DNA from: Cellulomonas sp. JH27-2
GTDB lineage: Bacteria; Actinomycetota; Actinomycetes; Actinomycetales; Cellulomonadaceae
Reading direction: 5' to 3'
Assembly (NCBI RefSeq): GCF_014837175.1
Contig: NZ_JACYFR010000001.1
Span: 372,001-436,000 of the forward strand
DNA length: 64,000 bases
Of the stretch, positions 1 to 8,780 are shown in pieces. Position 1 is the first letter of the stretch; each line of letters begins with the position of its first letter. Under the pieces are notes generated by a model. The model saw nothing but the letters and a program-made list of their open reading frames with translations. It ran no database searches and was not told where the DNA came from. Both the position numbers and the translations under genes were made by a program.

Positions 1-510
1 CAGGTGTTCGGCGTGGACGGTCTGGTCAACGCCTTCCTCGGCTTCTTCGGCGTGCAGGGCCAGGGTTGGGTCTCCGACCCCGACACGGCGCTGGGCACCA
101 TCGTGCTGCTCCACGTGTGGACCTTCGGCGCTCCCATGATCATCTTCCTGGCGGGCCTGCGGCAGATCCCGGAGATGTACTACGAGGCCGCGTCGATCGA
201 CGGCGCCGGCAAGATCCGCCAGTTCCGCTCCGTCACGCTCCCCCTCCTGACGCCCATCATCTTCTTCAACCTGGTGCTGCAGATCATCGGGGCGTTCCAG
301 AGCTTCACGCAGGCCTTCGTCGTCTCCGGAGGCTCCGGTGGCCCGACGGACTCGACCCTCTTCTACACGCTGTACCTCTACCAGAAGGGCTTCGGCTCCC
401 TGGAGATGGGGTACGCGTCCGCCATGGCGTGGCTGCTGGTGCTCATCGTCGCCGCGATGACCGCCATCAACTTCCTCGCCTCCAAGTACTGGGTGTTCTA
501 CAGTGACTGA
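1..510 (+). CDS. ABC sugar transporter permease (MalF type), 5' end outside window
   Basis: Inner-membrane permease half of a CUT1-type carbohydrate importer. The 169 visible residues hold the last membrane helices and the EAA loop that contacts the ATPase (EAASIDGAGKIRQF, about visible residues 60-73), followed by LPLLTP. The reading frame is open from base 1, so the true start lies upstream. The last eight bases overlap the next permease gene, which means one transcript and coupled translation. Substrate is not visible in the sequence; the neighbouring KDG kinase and KDPG aldolase suggest a uronate or its oligosaccharide (inference). No ATPase gene follows, as is usual for actinobacterial systems that share an MsiK-like ATPase. 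Confidence 0.93.
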   Translation, partial: QVFGVDGLVNAFLGFFGVQGQGWVSDPDTALGTIVLLHVWTFGAPMIIFLAGLRQIPEMYYEAASIDGAGKIRQFRSVTLPLLTPIIFFNLVLQIIGAFQSFTQAFVVSGGSGGPTDSTLFYTLYLYQKGFGSLEMGYASAMAWLLVLIVAAMTAINFLASKYWVFYSD

Positions 511-1438
511 CCTTCAGATGCGCCCCGACCCCGCCGCCGGGATCCATGACTCCCGGCCCGACTCGTCGGCCCGCGCCATGGCCACCGCCCACCGCCGCCG
601 TTCCCCCTGGCCGGCCCGCACGCGCTCGGTGCTCAAGCACCTGGGCCTCATCGCCCTCGCGCTCATCATGCTCTACCCCCTGCTCTGGCTGGTGGCGAGC
701 TCGATCAAGCCGAACGACGAGATCTTCCGCGACCTGTCGCTGATCCCGCAGAACATCGACCTCAGCAACTACTCCAACGGCTGGACCGCCCTGTCGGAGC
801 CGTTCGGCCGGTACCTGCTGAACTCGGCCGTGATCGTGCTCGGCTCGCTGATCGGCAACCTCGTCAGCTGCTCGATGGCCGCCTACGCGTTCGCCCGGCT
901 GGAGTTCCGCGGCCGCAAGCTGTGGTTCTCGATCATGCTCATGTCGATCATGCTGCCGATCCACGTGATCATCGTCCCGCAGTACGTGCTCTTCTCGAAG
1001 CTCGAGTGGATCAACACGTTCCTGCCGCTGATCGTGCCGAAGCTGCTGGCCACGGACGCGTTCTTCATCTTCCTCATGGTCCAGTTCTTCCGCGGCATCC
1101 CGCGCGAGCTGGACGAGGCCGCCCGGCTGGACGGGTGCGGTCACATCCGCATCTACCTGCGGATCATGCTGCCGCTGTCCGGCCCGGCGCTGGCGACCAC
1201 GGCCATCTTCACCTTCATCTGGACGTGGAACGACTTCTTCAGCCAGCTCATCTTCCTGACCAAACCGAACATGTACACCGCTCCCGTCGCGCTGCGCACG
1301 TTCCTCGACTCCACGGGCCAGAGCTCGTGGGGACCGATGTTCGCGATGTCGCTCGTGACGCTGATCCCCGTGTTCCTCGTCTTCCTCTTCGGCCAGAAGT
1401 ACCTGGTCAAGGGGATCGCCACGACCGGCATCAAGTAG
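503..1438 (+). CDS. ABC sugar transporter permease (MalG type)
   Basis: Second permease of the same CUT1 importer, 311 residues, with a basic cytoplasmic N-terminus of about 45 residues and roughly six membrane helices. The EAA loop is clear near residue 205 (EAARLDGCGHIRIY) and is followed by the usual LPLSGPAL. The GTG start at 503 lies inside the end of the preceding permease gene (eight-base overlap); later ATG codons inside the N-terminal tail are possible alternatives. It is the membrane partner of the upstream permease and is served by the binding lipoprotein encoded 99 bases downstream. Confidence 0.94.
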   Translation: MTDLQMRPDPAAGIHDSRPDSSARAMATAHRRRSPWPARTRSVLKHLGLIALALIMLYPLLWLVASSIKPNDEIFRDLSLIPQNIDLSNYSNGWTALSEPFGRYLLNSAVIVLGSLIGNLVSCSMAAYAFARLEFRGRKLWFSIMLMSIMLPIHVIIVPQYVLFSKLEWINTFLPLIVPKLLATDAFFIFLMVQFFRGIPRELDEAARLDGCGHIRIYLRIMLPLSGPALATTAIFTFIWTWNDFFSQLIFLTKPNMYTAPVALRTFLDSTGQSSWGPMFAMSLVTLIPVFLVFLFGQKYLVKGIATTGIK

Positions 1439-1441
1439 CAC

Positions 1442-1499
1442 CCGTCACCCGGCCCAGCCCGGGTGACGGCAGCACGAACCCGGGACCGATCCTCCCGGG
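1442..1499 (+). other. Two stem-loops between permease and binding-protein genes
   Basis: An 11-bp perfect stem (1442-1452 with 1459-1469, 6-nt loop) and a 7-bp stem (1479-1485 with 1493-1499) fill the gap before the binding-protein gene. There is no T-run, so they look more like mRNA processing or stabilising structures, or a leaky attenuator, than a full terminator. In many ABC operons such structures allow a higher level of the binding protein than of the permeases. Confidence 0.5.
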
Positions 1500-1537
1500 G
1501 TGACCAGCACAGAGTCGTCTCGTCACGAAGGAGAACC

Positions 1538-2857
1538 ATGAACCGCCGTTTGATCCGATCGACCAGCTTCCGGGTCGCCGCCCTCGCAGCCGTCGGCGCG
1601 CTCGCACTCACCGCCTGCGGGTCGTCGGACGACGACGCCAGCGGTGGCTCCACGTCGGGCGGTGACGAGAAGGTCACCATCCGGTTCTCCTGGTGGGGGT
1701 CCGACACGCGCCACACCCTGACGCAGGACGTCATCAAGGACTTCGAGGCCCTGCACCCCAACATCACCGTGACGCCCGACTACACGGACTGGGACTCGTA
1801 CTTCGACAAGCTCAGCACGTCGGTGGCCGGGGGCGACGCACCGGACGTCATCACGCAGGAGGAGCGCTTCCTGTCCGACTACGCCAACCGCGGCGTCCTG
1901 GCCGACCTCAACGACCTGGGCCTCGACACCTCGAAGATCGACAAGTCCGTGCTCCAGAGCGGCACGATCGACGGCAAGCTCTACGGCATCGCGACGGGCA
2001 TCAACGCGTACACCATCGTCGCGGACCCGGACGCGTTCAAGGCCGCCGGCGTCGAGATGCCCGACGACAAGACGTGGTCGTGGGACGACTACGTGAGCCT
2101 GGCCAACGAGATCAGCAAGAAGTCGGACGGCAAGATCGTCGGCGCCCAGGACTACGGCTCCAACGAGGCCGGCTTCTCCATCTACGCCCGTCAGCGCGGC
2201 CAGTCCCTGTACAAGGAGGACGGCTCTGTCGGCTACGACGACGCGACGCTCGCCGCGTGGTGGCAGAACTCGATCGACATGCAGAAGGCCGGCGGTCAGC
2301 CGACTGCGGCCCAGAGCGTCGAGCTCGGCAACGCCGGGCCCGAGCAGTCGCTCATCGGGACCGGCAAGGGCGCGATGGCGTGGTATTGGACCAACCAGCT
2401 CACGGCCATCACCAACGCCGCGGGTCACCCGCTGCAGCTGCTCCGCGTCCCCGGCGAGACCGGCAACCAGCGCTCCGGCATGTACTTCAAGCCCGCCATG
2501 TTCTACTCCGTCTCCGCGAAGTCGAAGCACCCCAAGGAGTCGCAGATGCTGGTCGACTACCTGGTCAACTCGACGGAGGCCGGCAAGAAGATCCTGTCCG
2601 ACCGTGGCCTGCCCGCCAACACCGACGTCCGCGCGGCGGTCACCGACAGCTTCAACGACACCGACAAGCAGGCGGCGCAGTTCCTCGCCGACCTGGGCAG
2701 CGACATCGTCGACGGCCCCCCGGTCCCGCCGAACGGTGCCGGTGACGTCGCCGACATCATCAAGCGCGTGAACGAGGAGGTGCTCTTCGAGAAGAAGTCT
2801 CCCGCCGAGGGCGCCGCGGAGTTCACCGAGCAGGTCACCGCAGCAACCACCAAGTGA
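1538..2857 (+). CDS. Extracellular sugar-binding lipoprotein (family 1 solute-binding protein)
   Basis: Binding component of the ABC importer, 439 residues. The N-terminus has basic residues, a hydrophobic stretch and lipobox LTAC with Cys27, then a Ser/Asp/Gly-rich tether, so it is lipid-anchored outside the membrane. The mature part opens with a beta strand and SWWGSDTR, typical of family 1 binding proteins. ATG 1538 is preferred because GAAGGAG (1527-1533) stands just upstream and the signal peptide begins there; an in-frame start at 1463 would add 25 residues that do not fit a signal peptide. The ligand is unknown; a uronide is suggested by the downstream KDG genes. Confidence 0.94.
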   Translation: MNRRLIRSTSFRVAALAAVGALALTACGSSDDDASGGSTSGGDEKVTIRFSWWGSDTRHTLTQDVIKDFEALHPNITVTPDYTDWDSYFDKLSTSVAGGDAPDVITQEERFLSDYANRGVLADLNDLGLDTSKIDKSVLQSGTIDGKLYGIATGINAYTIVADPDAFKAAGVEMPDDKTWSWDDYVSLANEISKKSDGKIVGAQDYGSNEAGFSIYARQRGQSLYKEDGSVGYDDATLAAWWQNSIDMQKAGGQPTAAQSVELGNAGPEQSLIGTGKGAMAWYWTNQLTAITNAAGHPLQLLRVPGETGNQRSGMYFKPAMFYSVSAKSKHPKESQMLVDYLVNSTEAGKKILSDRGLPANTDVRAAVTDSFNDTDKQAAQFLADLGSDIVDGPPVPPNGAGDVADIIKRVNEEVLFEKKSPAEGAAEFTEQVTAATTK

Positions 2858-2878
2858 CCCTGCGCTCCTGAGCACGAC

Positions 2879-2920
2879 GAGAAGAGGGCCCCCCGCCACC
2901 GGCGGGGGGGCCCTCTTCTC
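2879..2920. terminator. Bidirectional terminator between convergent genes
   Basis: A 19-bp GC-rich stem (2879-2897 pairs with 2901-2920, one extra G on the right arm) with a 3-nt loop lies between the stop of the binding-protein gene and the stop of the convergent KDG kinase gene. Confidence 0.9.
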
Positions 2921-2931
2921 GTGCGTCGGGG

Positions 2932-4035
2932 TCAGCGGTCGACGCGGGCGCCGCCTCCGCCGGCCAGCTTGAGGACCTCAGCCTTGGTGACCATGGTCGT
3001 GTCGCCGGGCGTGGTCATGGCGAGCGCACCGTGCGCGGCCCCGTAGTTCACCGCGACGCCCAGGTCCTCCCCCTCGAGCAGGCCGAAGACGAGGCCCGAC
3101 GCGAACGAGTCGCCCCCGCCCACGCGGTCCAGGATCTCCAGGCGCTCGCGGTGCGTGGCCTGCACCAGGCCGGACGTCCGCGACCAGGCCAGCGCGCCCC
3201 AGTCGTTGACCGTGGCGGAGTGGACCGTGCGCAGCGTCGTCGCGATCACGGCGAAGTTGGGGTAGGCCTGCGACACGCGTTCGATCATGGCGCCGAACGC
3301 GTCGACCTCGAGGCTCGAGAGGTTCTCGTCGACGCCCTCGACCTCGAAGCCGAGCGACGCCGTGAAGTCCTCCTCGTTGCCGATCATGACGTCGACGAAG
3401 GGCGCGATCTGGCGGTTCACCTCCTGCGCGCGGGCCTGCCCGCCGATCGACTTCCACAGGCTGGGCCGGTAGTTGAGGTCGTAGGAGACGACGGTCCCGT
3501 GCCGCTTGGCGGCCTGGACCGCGGCCAGCACGGTGTCCGCCGACGTCTCCGAGAGGGCCGCGAAGATGCCACCGGTGTGCAGCCAGCGCACCCCGAGCTC
3601 GCCGAACAGGTGGTCCCAGTCGACGTCGCCGGGGGCGAGCTGAGACGCGGCGGTGTTGCCGCGGTCGCTCACGCCGACCGCGCCGCGCACCCCGAAACCG
3701 CGCTCGGTGAAGTTCAGGCCGTTGCGGACTGTGCGGCCGATGCCGTCGTAGGGCACCCACCGCACGAACGACGTGTCCACGCCGCCGGTCAGCATGCAGT
3801 CCTCGACGAGCCGGCCGATCTCGTTGTCGGCGAGCGCGGTGACGATCGCGGCGCGCAGCCCGAAAGCGCGGCGCAGGCCACGGGCCACGTTGTACTCGCC
3901 GCCGCCTTCCCACACCCGCAGGTTCCGGGTGGTGCGGATGCGGCCCTCGCCCGGGTCCAGGCGGAGCATCACCTCACCCAGGGAGACGATGTCGTAGCGG
4001 GTGTCCGCCGCGGGACGGATGCTCAGGTCGGTCAT
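2932..4035 (-). CDS. kdgK: 2-keto-3-deoxygluconate kinase (PfkB family sugar kinase)
   Basis: Phosphorylates 2-keto-3-deoxygluconate (KDG) to KDPG in the cytoplasm, 367 residues. The PfkB C-terminal signature DRVGGGDSFASG places the catalytic base at about Asp309; the N-terminal part has GEVMLRLDPGEG and the GG(E)xNVA motif used for sugar binding. The ATG at 4033-4035 comes one base after the stop of the aldolase gene, so the two are translated together. The sequence does not exclude another ketose kinase, but pairing with KDPG aldolase strongly supports KDG kinase. A longer reading frame extends upstream but would run through the aldolase gene. Confidence 0.9.
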   Translation of the reverse strand: MTDLSIRPAADTRYDIVSLGEVMLRLDPGEGRIRTTRNLRVWEGGGEYNVARGLRRAFGLRAAIVTALADNEIGRLVEDCMLTGGVDTSFVRWVPYDGIGRTVRNGLNFTERGFGVRGAVGVSDRGNTAASQLAPGDVDWDHLFGELGVRWLHTGGIFAALSETSADTVLAAVQAAKRHGTVVSYDLNYRPSLWKSIGGQARAQEVNRQIAPFVDVMIGNEEDFTASLGFEVEGVDENLSSLEVDAFGAMIERVSQAYPNFAVIATTLRTVHSATVNDWGALAWSRTSGLVQATHRERLEILDRVGGGDSFASGLVFGLLEGEDLGVAVNYGAAHGALAMTTPGDTTMVTKAEVLKLAGGGGARVDR

Positions 4036-4036
4036 G

Positions 4037-4696
4037 TCAGGCTCCCTGCAAGGCTTCGGATCGGGGGCGGAGCTCGTCGGCCAGCGCGACGGCGTCCGCG
4101 ACGAGGTCGCGCACGAGCGTGAGGTCGCCGGCGGCGACGAGGTCGCGGGGCACCATCCAGGAACCGCCGACGGCCGCGACGGACGGCAGCGCGAGGTACT
4201 CACCCAGGTTCGTGGGACCCACACCGCCGGTCGGGACGAACGTCAGGCCGACGAAGGGCGCCGCCAGCGCCGCGATGGCCTTCGGGCCGCCCGACGTCCC
4301 TGCCGGGAAGAACTTGACCGTGCTCACGCCCAGCTCCAGGGCGGCCTGCACCTCGGTCGCCGTGACCGCGCCGGGCAGCGCGAGCACACCGTGCTCGGCG
4401 CACCGCTCGATCACGGCCCGGCTGGTCCCGGGTGAGACCACGTACGAGGCGCCGGCGGCGACGGCCTCATCGACCTGCCGCGGGGTGAGGACCGTGCCGG
4501 CGCCGACGAGGACGTCGCCGCGGTCGGCCATCGCACGAATGGCGTCGGGCGCGGCCGCGGTGCGGAACGTCACCTCCGCGACGGGCAGGCCGCCGTCGAC
4601 GAGGGCCTGGGCGAGGGCGTCGGCGTGCGCCGCGTCGTCGATCACGACGACGGGCACGAGCCGATGACCGGTGAGGCGGGTCAGGATGTCGTTCAC
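4037..4696 (-). CDS. eda: KDPG aldolase (2-keto-3-deoxy-6-phosphogluconate aldolase)
   Basis: Class I aldolase that splits KDPG into pyruvate and glyceraldehyde 3-phosphate, the last step of uronate catabolism and of the Entner-Doudoroff route. The 219 residues match family length. The general acid region AEVTFRT has Glu41, GAGTVLT follows, and the Schiff-base lysine is Lys128 in TVKFFPA. The start is GTG at 4694-4696 with GGAG a few bases upstream. It is the first gene of a two-gene operon with the KDG kinase. An IclR-type gene in the same orientation lies 205 bp upstream and is a likely regulator. Confidence 0.94.
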   Translation of the reverse strand: MNDILTRLTGHRLVPVVVIDDAAHADALAQALVDGGLPVAEVTFRTAAAPDAIRAMADRGDVLVGAGTVLTPRQVDEAVAAGASYVVSPGTSRAVIERCAEHGVLALPGAVTATEVQAALELGVSTVKFFPAGTSGGPKAIAALAAPFVGLTFVPTGGVGPTNLGEYLALPSVAAVGGSWMVPRDLVAAGDLTLVRDLVADAVALADELRPRSEALQGA

Positions 4697-4719
4697 TGAG
4701 AGAGCTCCATTGCGCTGTC

Positions 4720-4746
4720 CGAAACAAGGTAACCGCTGAACGAAAC
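4720..4746. promoter_or_regulatory. Candidate operator upstream of eda-kdgK
   Basis: Two copies of CGAAAC (4720-4725 and 4741-4746) lie 21 bp apart, two helical turns, and flank a small palindrome GGTAACC (4728-4734). They sit in the eda leader next to an IclR gene. Binding by that regulator is inference only. Confidence 0.3.
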
Positions 4747-4901
4747 GAGTCTACCGTGCGTGACGTCGCCCGACCACGGCCGCTACGGGCCACCCGGCCG
4801 ATCGATCCACGGATAGAGTCGACGACGAGGCCGGCCGGTGAGCGTCGGCGAGCGGGAGCACCTCGAACCGCGGGCGCCCGCCACGGCGCTGGGCGGGCGG
4901 G

Positions 4902-5684
4902 TCAGGCGGAGGCGGTCTCCGGGAGGTGGAGGCCCGGTGGGAGGAACGTCGGGAGCACGACCCGCATGCGGGTGTGCAGGTCGTCGACCCGCTGTGGTCC
5001 GAACCTCTCGACCGGGACCGTGACGCTGACCGCGGCGACCGAGGCCCCGCCGCGGAGCACCGGGACCGCGACGCACGCGATGCCGGGTTCGTTCTCCTGG
5101 TCCTCGATCGCCCGGCCCGTCGCGCGCGCGAGCGCCACCTGCTCGCGGACCCGGTCGTCGACGGCGTCGCCGTAGCCGGCCAGCGCGTCCGTACCCGTCG
5201 CCCGGTACGCGAGCATCGCGCGACCGAGCGCCGTGGTCAGCGCGGAGCTTCGTCGCCCCACCTCCGACCACACGCGCACGGGGCGGTCCGGCTCCACCTT
5301 GTCCAGGTACAGGACCTGGCTGCCGGTGAGCACGCCCAGGTGCACCAGCTCGTCGACGTCCCGCGAGAGCGCGACGAGCGCCGGGTGCAGCAGGACCTGC
5401 AGATTCTCGACCGACAGGTACGCCTCCCCGAGCGCGACGGCTTCGCCGCCGAGCGAGTACGCGCCCGTGCGCGGGTCCTGCGTCACGAACTCGCGGAACC
5501 GCAGCGCCGCGAGGGTGCGGTGCACGGTCGTCTTGTGGATGCCGAGCCGCATCGCCAGGTCCGCGAGCACGAGGCCTCGCGGACCGGCCGCGGCGAGCGC
5601 ACCGAGCACCTGCAACGCCCGGTCGACGCTCTCGATCGGCGACGTGGCGGAGGGGGCGGGCGACTCTGCGCTCATGCTCGCCAT
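4902..5684 (-). CDS. IclR family transcriptional regulator
   Basis: DNA-binding regulator of 260 residues. The N-terminal winged helix-turn-helix (about residues 15-80) contains LADLAMRLGIHKTTVHRTL, and the remainder is the IclR effector domain (about 95-250), which in relatives senses small carbonyl or sugar acids. KdgR-type members of this family control pectin and uronate genes, which fits the adjacent kinase and aldolase (inference). Two in-frame ATG codons, 5684 and 5675, are possible starts. The 190 bp upstream, up to the FAD dehydrogenase stop, hold no recognised gene. Confidence 0.9.
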   Translation of the reverse strand: MASMSAESPAPSATSPIESVDRALQVLGALAAAGPRGLVLADLAMRLGIHKTTVHRTLAALRFREFVTQDPRTGAYSLGGEAVALGEAYLSVENLQVLLHPALVALSRDVDELVHLGVLTGSQVLYLDKVEPDRPVRVWSEVGRRSSALTTALGRAMLAYRATGTDALAGYGDAVDDRVREQVALARATGRAIEDQENEPGIACVAVPVLRGGASVAAVSVTVPVERFGPQRVDDLHTRMRVVLPTFLPPGLHLPETASA

Positions 5685-5874
5685 CGTGGCACGAGTCCAG
5701 GGCTGCCCCGACCGCGGGCGCGCGCCGGCCCCTCACCGAACGCGCGTCCGCCGGCGCGAGCGCGCGCCGCACGCCACCCGCCCTCGGTGCGGCAGGCACG
5801 CGGTCGCGGAGAGAGGCACGCGGGCGGGTGGGTCGAGCGCGTGGCGGGGGAGGGGCGGCTAGGTGGGGGGCGGG

Positions 5875-7953
5875 TCAGTGGATGTTGCCGTGCTCGCGGA
5901 ACTCGCGCCAGACGTTCTCGAAGAAGTCGTCGTCCTCGGGGATGGGCCGACGAGCGCGCCAGCGGAAGACCGGGGTCCCTGCGGGGTCGTCGGGAGACCG
6001 CGGCTCGACGGCCGACCATGCCGCGTCGGGCGTCGCGCCTGGCGGGACCCACGCCGCCTCCTGGACCTCCTCGTCGAGCGCGCCGCCGTCCAGGGCGAAG
6101 CGGAAGACGTCCGGCAGGTCGAGCTCGTCGTCGGACGCGTCGCCGTGCCCGACGAGCGGAAGCGTCCCGTCGGCGTCGGTGTACAGCACCGAGCCGCGCG
6201 ACCGTCCGCCGTGCGCGACGTAGTCCGCCATCGCCGACAGGTAGACGTACGCGCTGGTGAGGATGTCGCGGACCAGGAACGTGCGGTTGACCGAGCGGCG
6301 GCTGGAGGCGTCGGCGGACACCGTGTCGTCGTACGCGCACAGCCACGTGTGCACCTGCTCGAGCGCCTCGCGGATGGACGCGGCCGACCGCACCGGGCCC
6401 GCCTTCTCGCTCATCAGCACCTGGACGGCGGTCAGCAGCTCGCCGGTGTTGTCGGGCGTCCCGCCCGCGGCCCGCGCCGACGCGCGACGCACCAGACCCG
6501 CGGCGGCGGCGAGCACCGGGCCTGCGGCGGCGGCGAAGGTGGCCTCGTCGGACGGCGCCTGCGTCCGACGAGCGGCGACGAGCTGCGCGGCCCTCGTCGC
6601 CCCCACCTGACCGCTGTTGAGCGCGGCACCGCCCGGCCGGTAGACGCCGTGCGCACCGCCCGCCTCCCCCACCGGGAAGAACCCCGCGACGTTGGACTGC
6701 CACCACGCGTCCACCACCAGGCCGCCGTTGTTGTGCTGCGCGCACACGTCCACCTCGAGCATCTGCTGCTCGAGGTCCACGTACGGGTTCTTACCCAGGT
6801 AGAACTGGTAGGCGGGCTCGTTCATGGCGCGCAGACGCTCGATGGGCGTGCCGAACAGGACGCCCGCGCGCTCCAGGTAGTCGTGGGCCTCGGGGCTCAG
6901 GGCGGACGCGTCGAGCTCGTCGCGGACAGGGTTGCGGCGGAAGTCGAGGAACACCCGACGACCGCGTAGCACGGTCTCGCGGTAGACGAGCAGGTCGATG
7001 AGGCTCGAGCCGTCGCGCGCCTTGCGGATGTCGAACGGCCACTGGTAGCCCTTGAGGAACACCATCGACAGCAGGCGCCCGTAGTCGTCGATCGCCTCGG
7101 TGAGGAACTCCCGCTCGTCGTTCCCGTCGGCGTCCGTGGACACGAACCGCGGGATGACCTGCATGTACGTGCCCGACACGTTCCAGCGCGGGTGCGTGGA
7201 GGCGAGGCCGAACTGCCACTCCGTGAGGTTCTTGCCGTGGACACCCGCGCGGTAGGCAGCCCCCGACGCGCCCCACTGGCCGTGGGGGAACACGCGCGTC
7301 GCGTACATCCCCGCAGGGCCGCCCGTCGCGTAGACGAGGTTGGTGCAGCGGAACAGCAGCCATGGGCTGAGCGCGCCGTCGTGCGGCACGTCCGTGCGCA
7401 GGACCAGCAGCCCGACGACCTCGCCGTCCCGCACCACGACGTCGACCACCCGGCACTCGTCGAAGATGCGGGTGCCGTTGCGGTGGACCTTCTTCTCGAG
7501 CTGCTCGACCATGCTGCGGCTCGTGTAGGGACCCACGGACGTGGCCCGACGACGAGGGTCGTGGTCGGTCTTGTAGCCGATGAACTCGCCGAACCGGTTC
7601 TGCGGGAACGGCACGCCCAGGTCGCACAGGCGCAGGAACCCGCGGGCGGACAGCGCGGCCTCGGCCAGGGCGTTGTCGCCGTCCATCGCACCGCCGGAGA
7701 ACAGCGTCTGCGCCATCTCGTGCACCGAGTCGCCGTCGCCACCGGACAGCGTGAGCTTGTAGTACGTCTGCTTGTCGGAGCCCGCGTTGCGGCTGGACCC
7801 GGCGTTGACCTTGTCGGCCACCATGACGACGTCGTCCTGGCCCAGCTCCCACAGGCGGTCCGCAGCACAGAACCCCGCGGAGCCGGTCCCGACCACCACG
7901 GTGTTGGCGGTGACGACGGGGACCTCGCGCCCGTCGATCGTCCACGTCTGCAT
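5875..7953 (-). CDS. FAD-dependent dehydrogenase (fumarate reductase/succinate dehydrogenase flavoprotein fold)
   Basis: Flavoprotein of 692 residues. The dinucleotide motif VVVGTGSAG is at residues 19-27, a second FAD contact region VGEAGGAHGVYRPGGAALNS lies near the middle, and the C-terminal third is helical. Related proteins are annotated only as FAD-binding oxidoreductases and the substrate is unknown. The start ATG (7951-7953) overlaps the stop of the SDR gene (TGATG), giving tight coupling. Since the flavoprotein, the SDR and the Gfo/Idh protein are co-translated, a shared oxidation/reduction sequence on one sugar-derived compound is likely (inference). No ferredoxin or membrane subunit gene is adjacent. 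Confidence 0.85.
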   Translation of the reverse strand: MQTWTIDGREVPVVTANTVVVGTGSAGFCAADRLWELGQDDVVMVADKVNAGSSRNAGSDKQTYYKLTLSGGDGDSVHEMAQTLFSGGAMDGDNALAEAALSARGFLRLCDLGVPFPQNRFGEFIGYKTDHDPRRRATSVGPYTSRSMVEQLEKKVHRNGTRIFDECRVVDVVVRDGEVVGLLVLRTDVPHDGALSPWLLFRCTNLVYATGGPAGMYATRVFPHGQWGASGAAYRAGVHGKNLTEWQFGLASTHPRWNVSGTYMQVIPRFVSTDADGNDEREFLTEAIDDYGRLLSMVFLKGYQWPFDIRKARDGSSLIDLLVYRETVLRGRRVFLDFRRNPVRDELDASALSPEAHDYLERAGVLFGTPIERLRAMNEPAYQFYLGKNPYVDLEQQMLEVDVCAQHNNGGLVVDAWWQSNVAGFFPVGEAGGAHGVYRPGGAALNSGQVGATRAAQLVAARRTQAPSDEATFAAAAGPVLAAAAGLVRRASARAAGGTPDNTGELLTAVQVLMSEKAGPVRSAASIREALEQVHTWLCAYDDTVSADASSRRSVNRTFLVRDILTSAYVYLSAMADYVAHGGRSRGSVLYTDADGTLPLVGHGDASDDELDLPDVFRFALDGGALDEEVQEAAWVPPGATPDAAWSAVEPRSPDDPAGTPVFRWRARRPIPEDDDFFENVWREFREHGNIH

Positions 7954-8780
7954 CACAGCACCGGGATGTGCATGGCGCCGTCGACGTGGAAGACCTCGCC
8001 CGTCGAGTACGGCGTCTGACCGGACGCGAGGATCGAGACGGCGCCCGCCACGTCGGACGGCCGGCCCCAGCGGGCGACCGGGACCGCGCCGCTCGCGAAG
8101 AGCGCGTCGTACTTCTCGGTCACGCCCGCGGTCATGTCGCTGGCGATCACGCCGGGTCGCACCTCGTAGACGACGATGCCCTCGGGGGCCAGGCGCACCG
8201 CGAAGAGCTGGGTCGCCATCGCGACGCCCGCCTTGGAGATGCAGTAGTCGCCGCGGTTGGTGGAGACCGTGGTGGCCGAGATGGAGGAGACGTTGACGAC
8301 GGTGGCGACGGGCCGGTCGACCGGGACGTCGGCCGCGCCGCGCAGCGCGATCACGCGGTTGGCGAAGGTCTGCGTGAGGAAGTAGGGACCGCGCAGGTTG
8401 ATGCCGAGGACCCGGTCGAAGCTGTCGGTGCCCGCCTCGAGGAGGTCGGCGCGGACGGTCGGCGCGACGCCCGCGTTGTTGACCAGCACGTCGAGCCGCC
8501 CCCAGGCGTCGACCGCGTCGTCGACGAAGAGGCGATGGTCCGCCGCCTCGGCGACGGAACCACGCACGTACCGGACGCGGTCGTCGGCGCCGGCCAGCTC
8601 GCGGAGCTCCGCCAGCACGTCGACCGGCTTCTCGCGTGTCGCCAGGATCGAGACGGCGAACCCGTCCTGGACCAGCCGTCGGCTGATCCCCAGACCGATC
8701 CCCCGGTTGCCCCCGGTGACCAGCGCAACTGCCGGCACCGCCGCCGTGTCCGCCGTCGGGCGGCTCTCCGGAGCGTTCAC
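7953..8780 (-). CDS. SDR family NAD(P)-dependent oxidoreductase
   Basis: Classical short-chain dehydrogenase of 275 residues. Cofactor motif TGGNRGIG is at residues 22-29, NNAG at 101-104, and the catalytic set is Ser165/166, Tyr179 and Lys183 (YCISK). It is probably a ketone/alcohol oxidoreductase acting on a sugar or sugar acid. The GTG start at 8778-8780 overlaps the stop of the Gfo/Idh gene by four bases, and its own stop overlaps the FAD dehydrogenase start. A long open frame continues upstream through the antisense-frame part of the Gfo/Idh gene and is not coding. Confidence 0.9.
   Translation of the reverse strand: MNAPESRPTADTAAVPAVALVTGGNRGIGLGISRRLVQDGFAVSILATREKPVDVLAELRELAGADDRVRYVRGSVAEAADHRLFVDDAVDAWGRLDVLVNNAGVAPTVRADLLEAGTDSFDRVLGINLRGPYFLTQTFANRVIALRGAADVPVDRPVATVVNVSSISATTVSTNRGDYCISKAGVAMATQLFAVRLAPEGIVVYEVRPGVIASDMTAGVTEKYDALFASGAVPVARWGRPSDVAGAVSILASGQTPYSTGEVFHVDGAMHIPVL

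Noticed and set aside
1463..1537. Earlier start of the binding lipoprotein
   Set aside because: It would put 25 polar residues before the signal peptide and overlaps the stem-loops, while ATG 1538 has GAAGGAG upstream.
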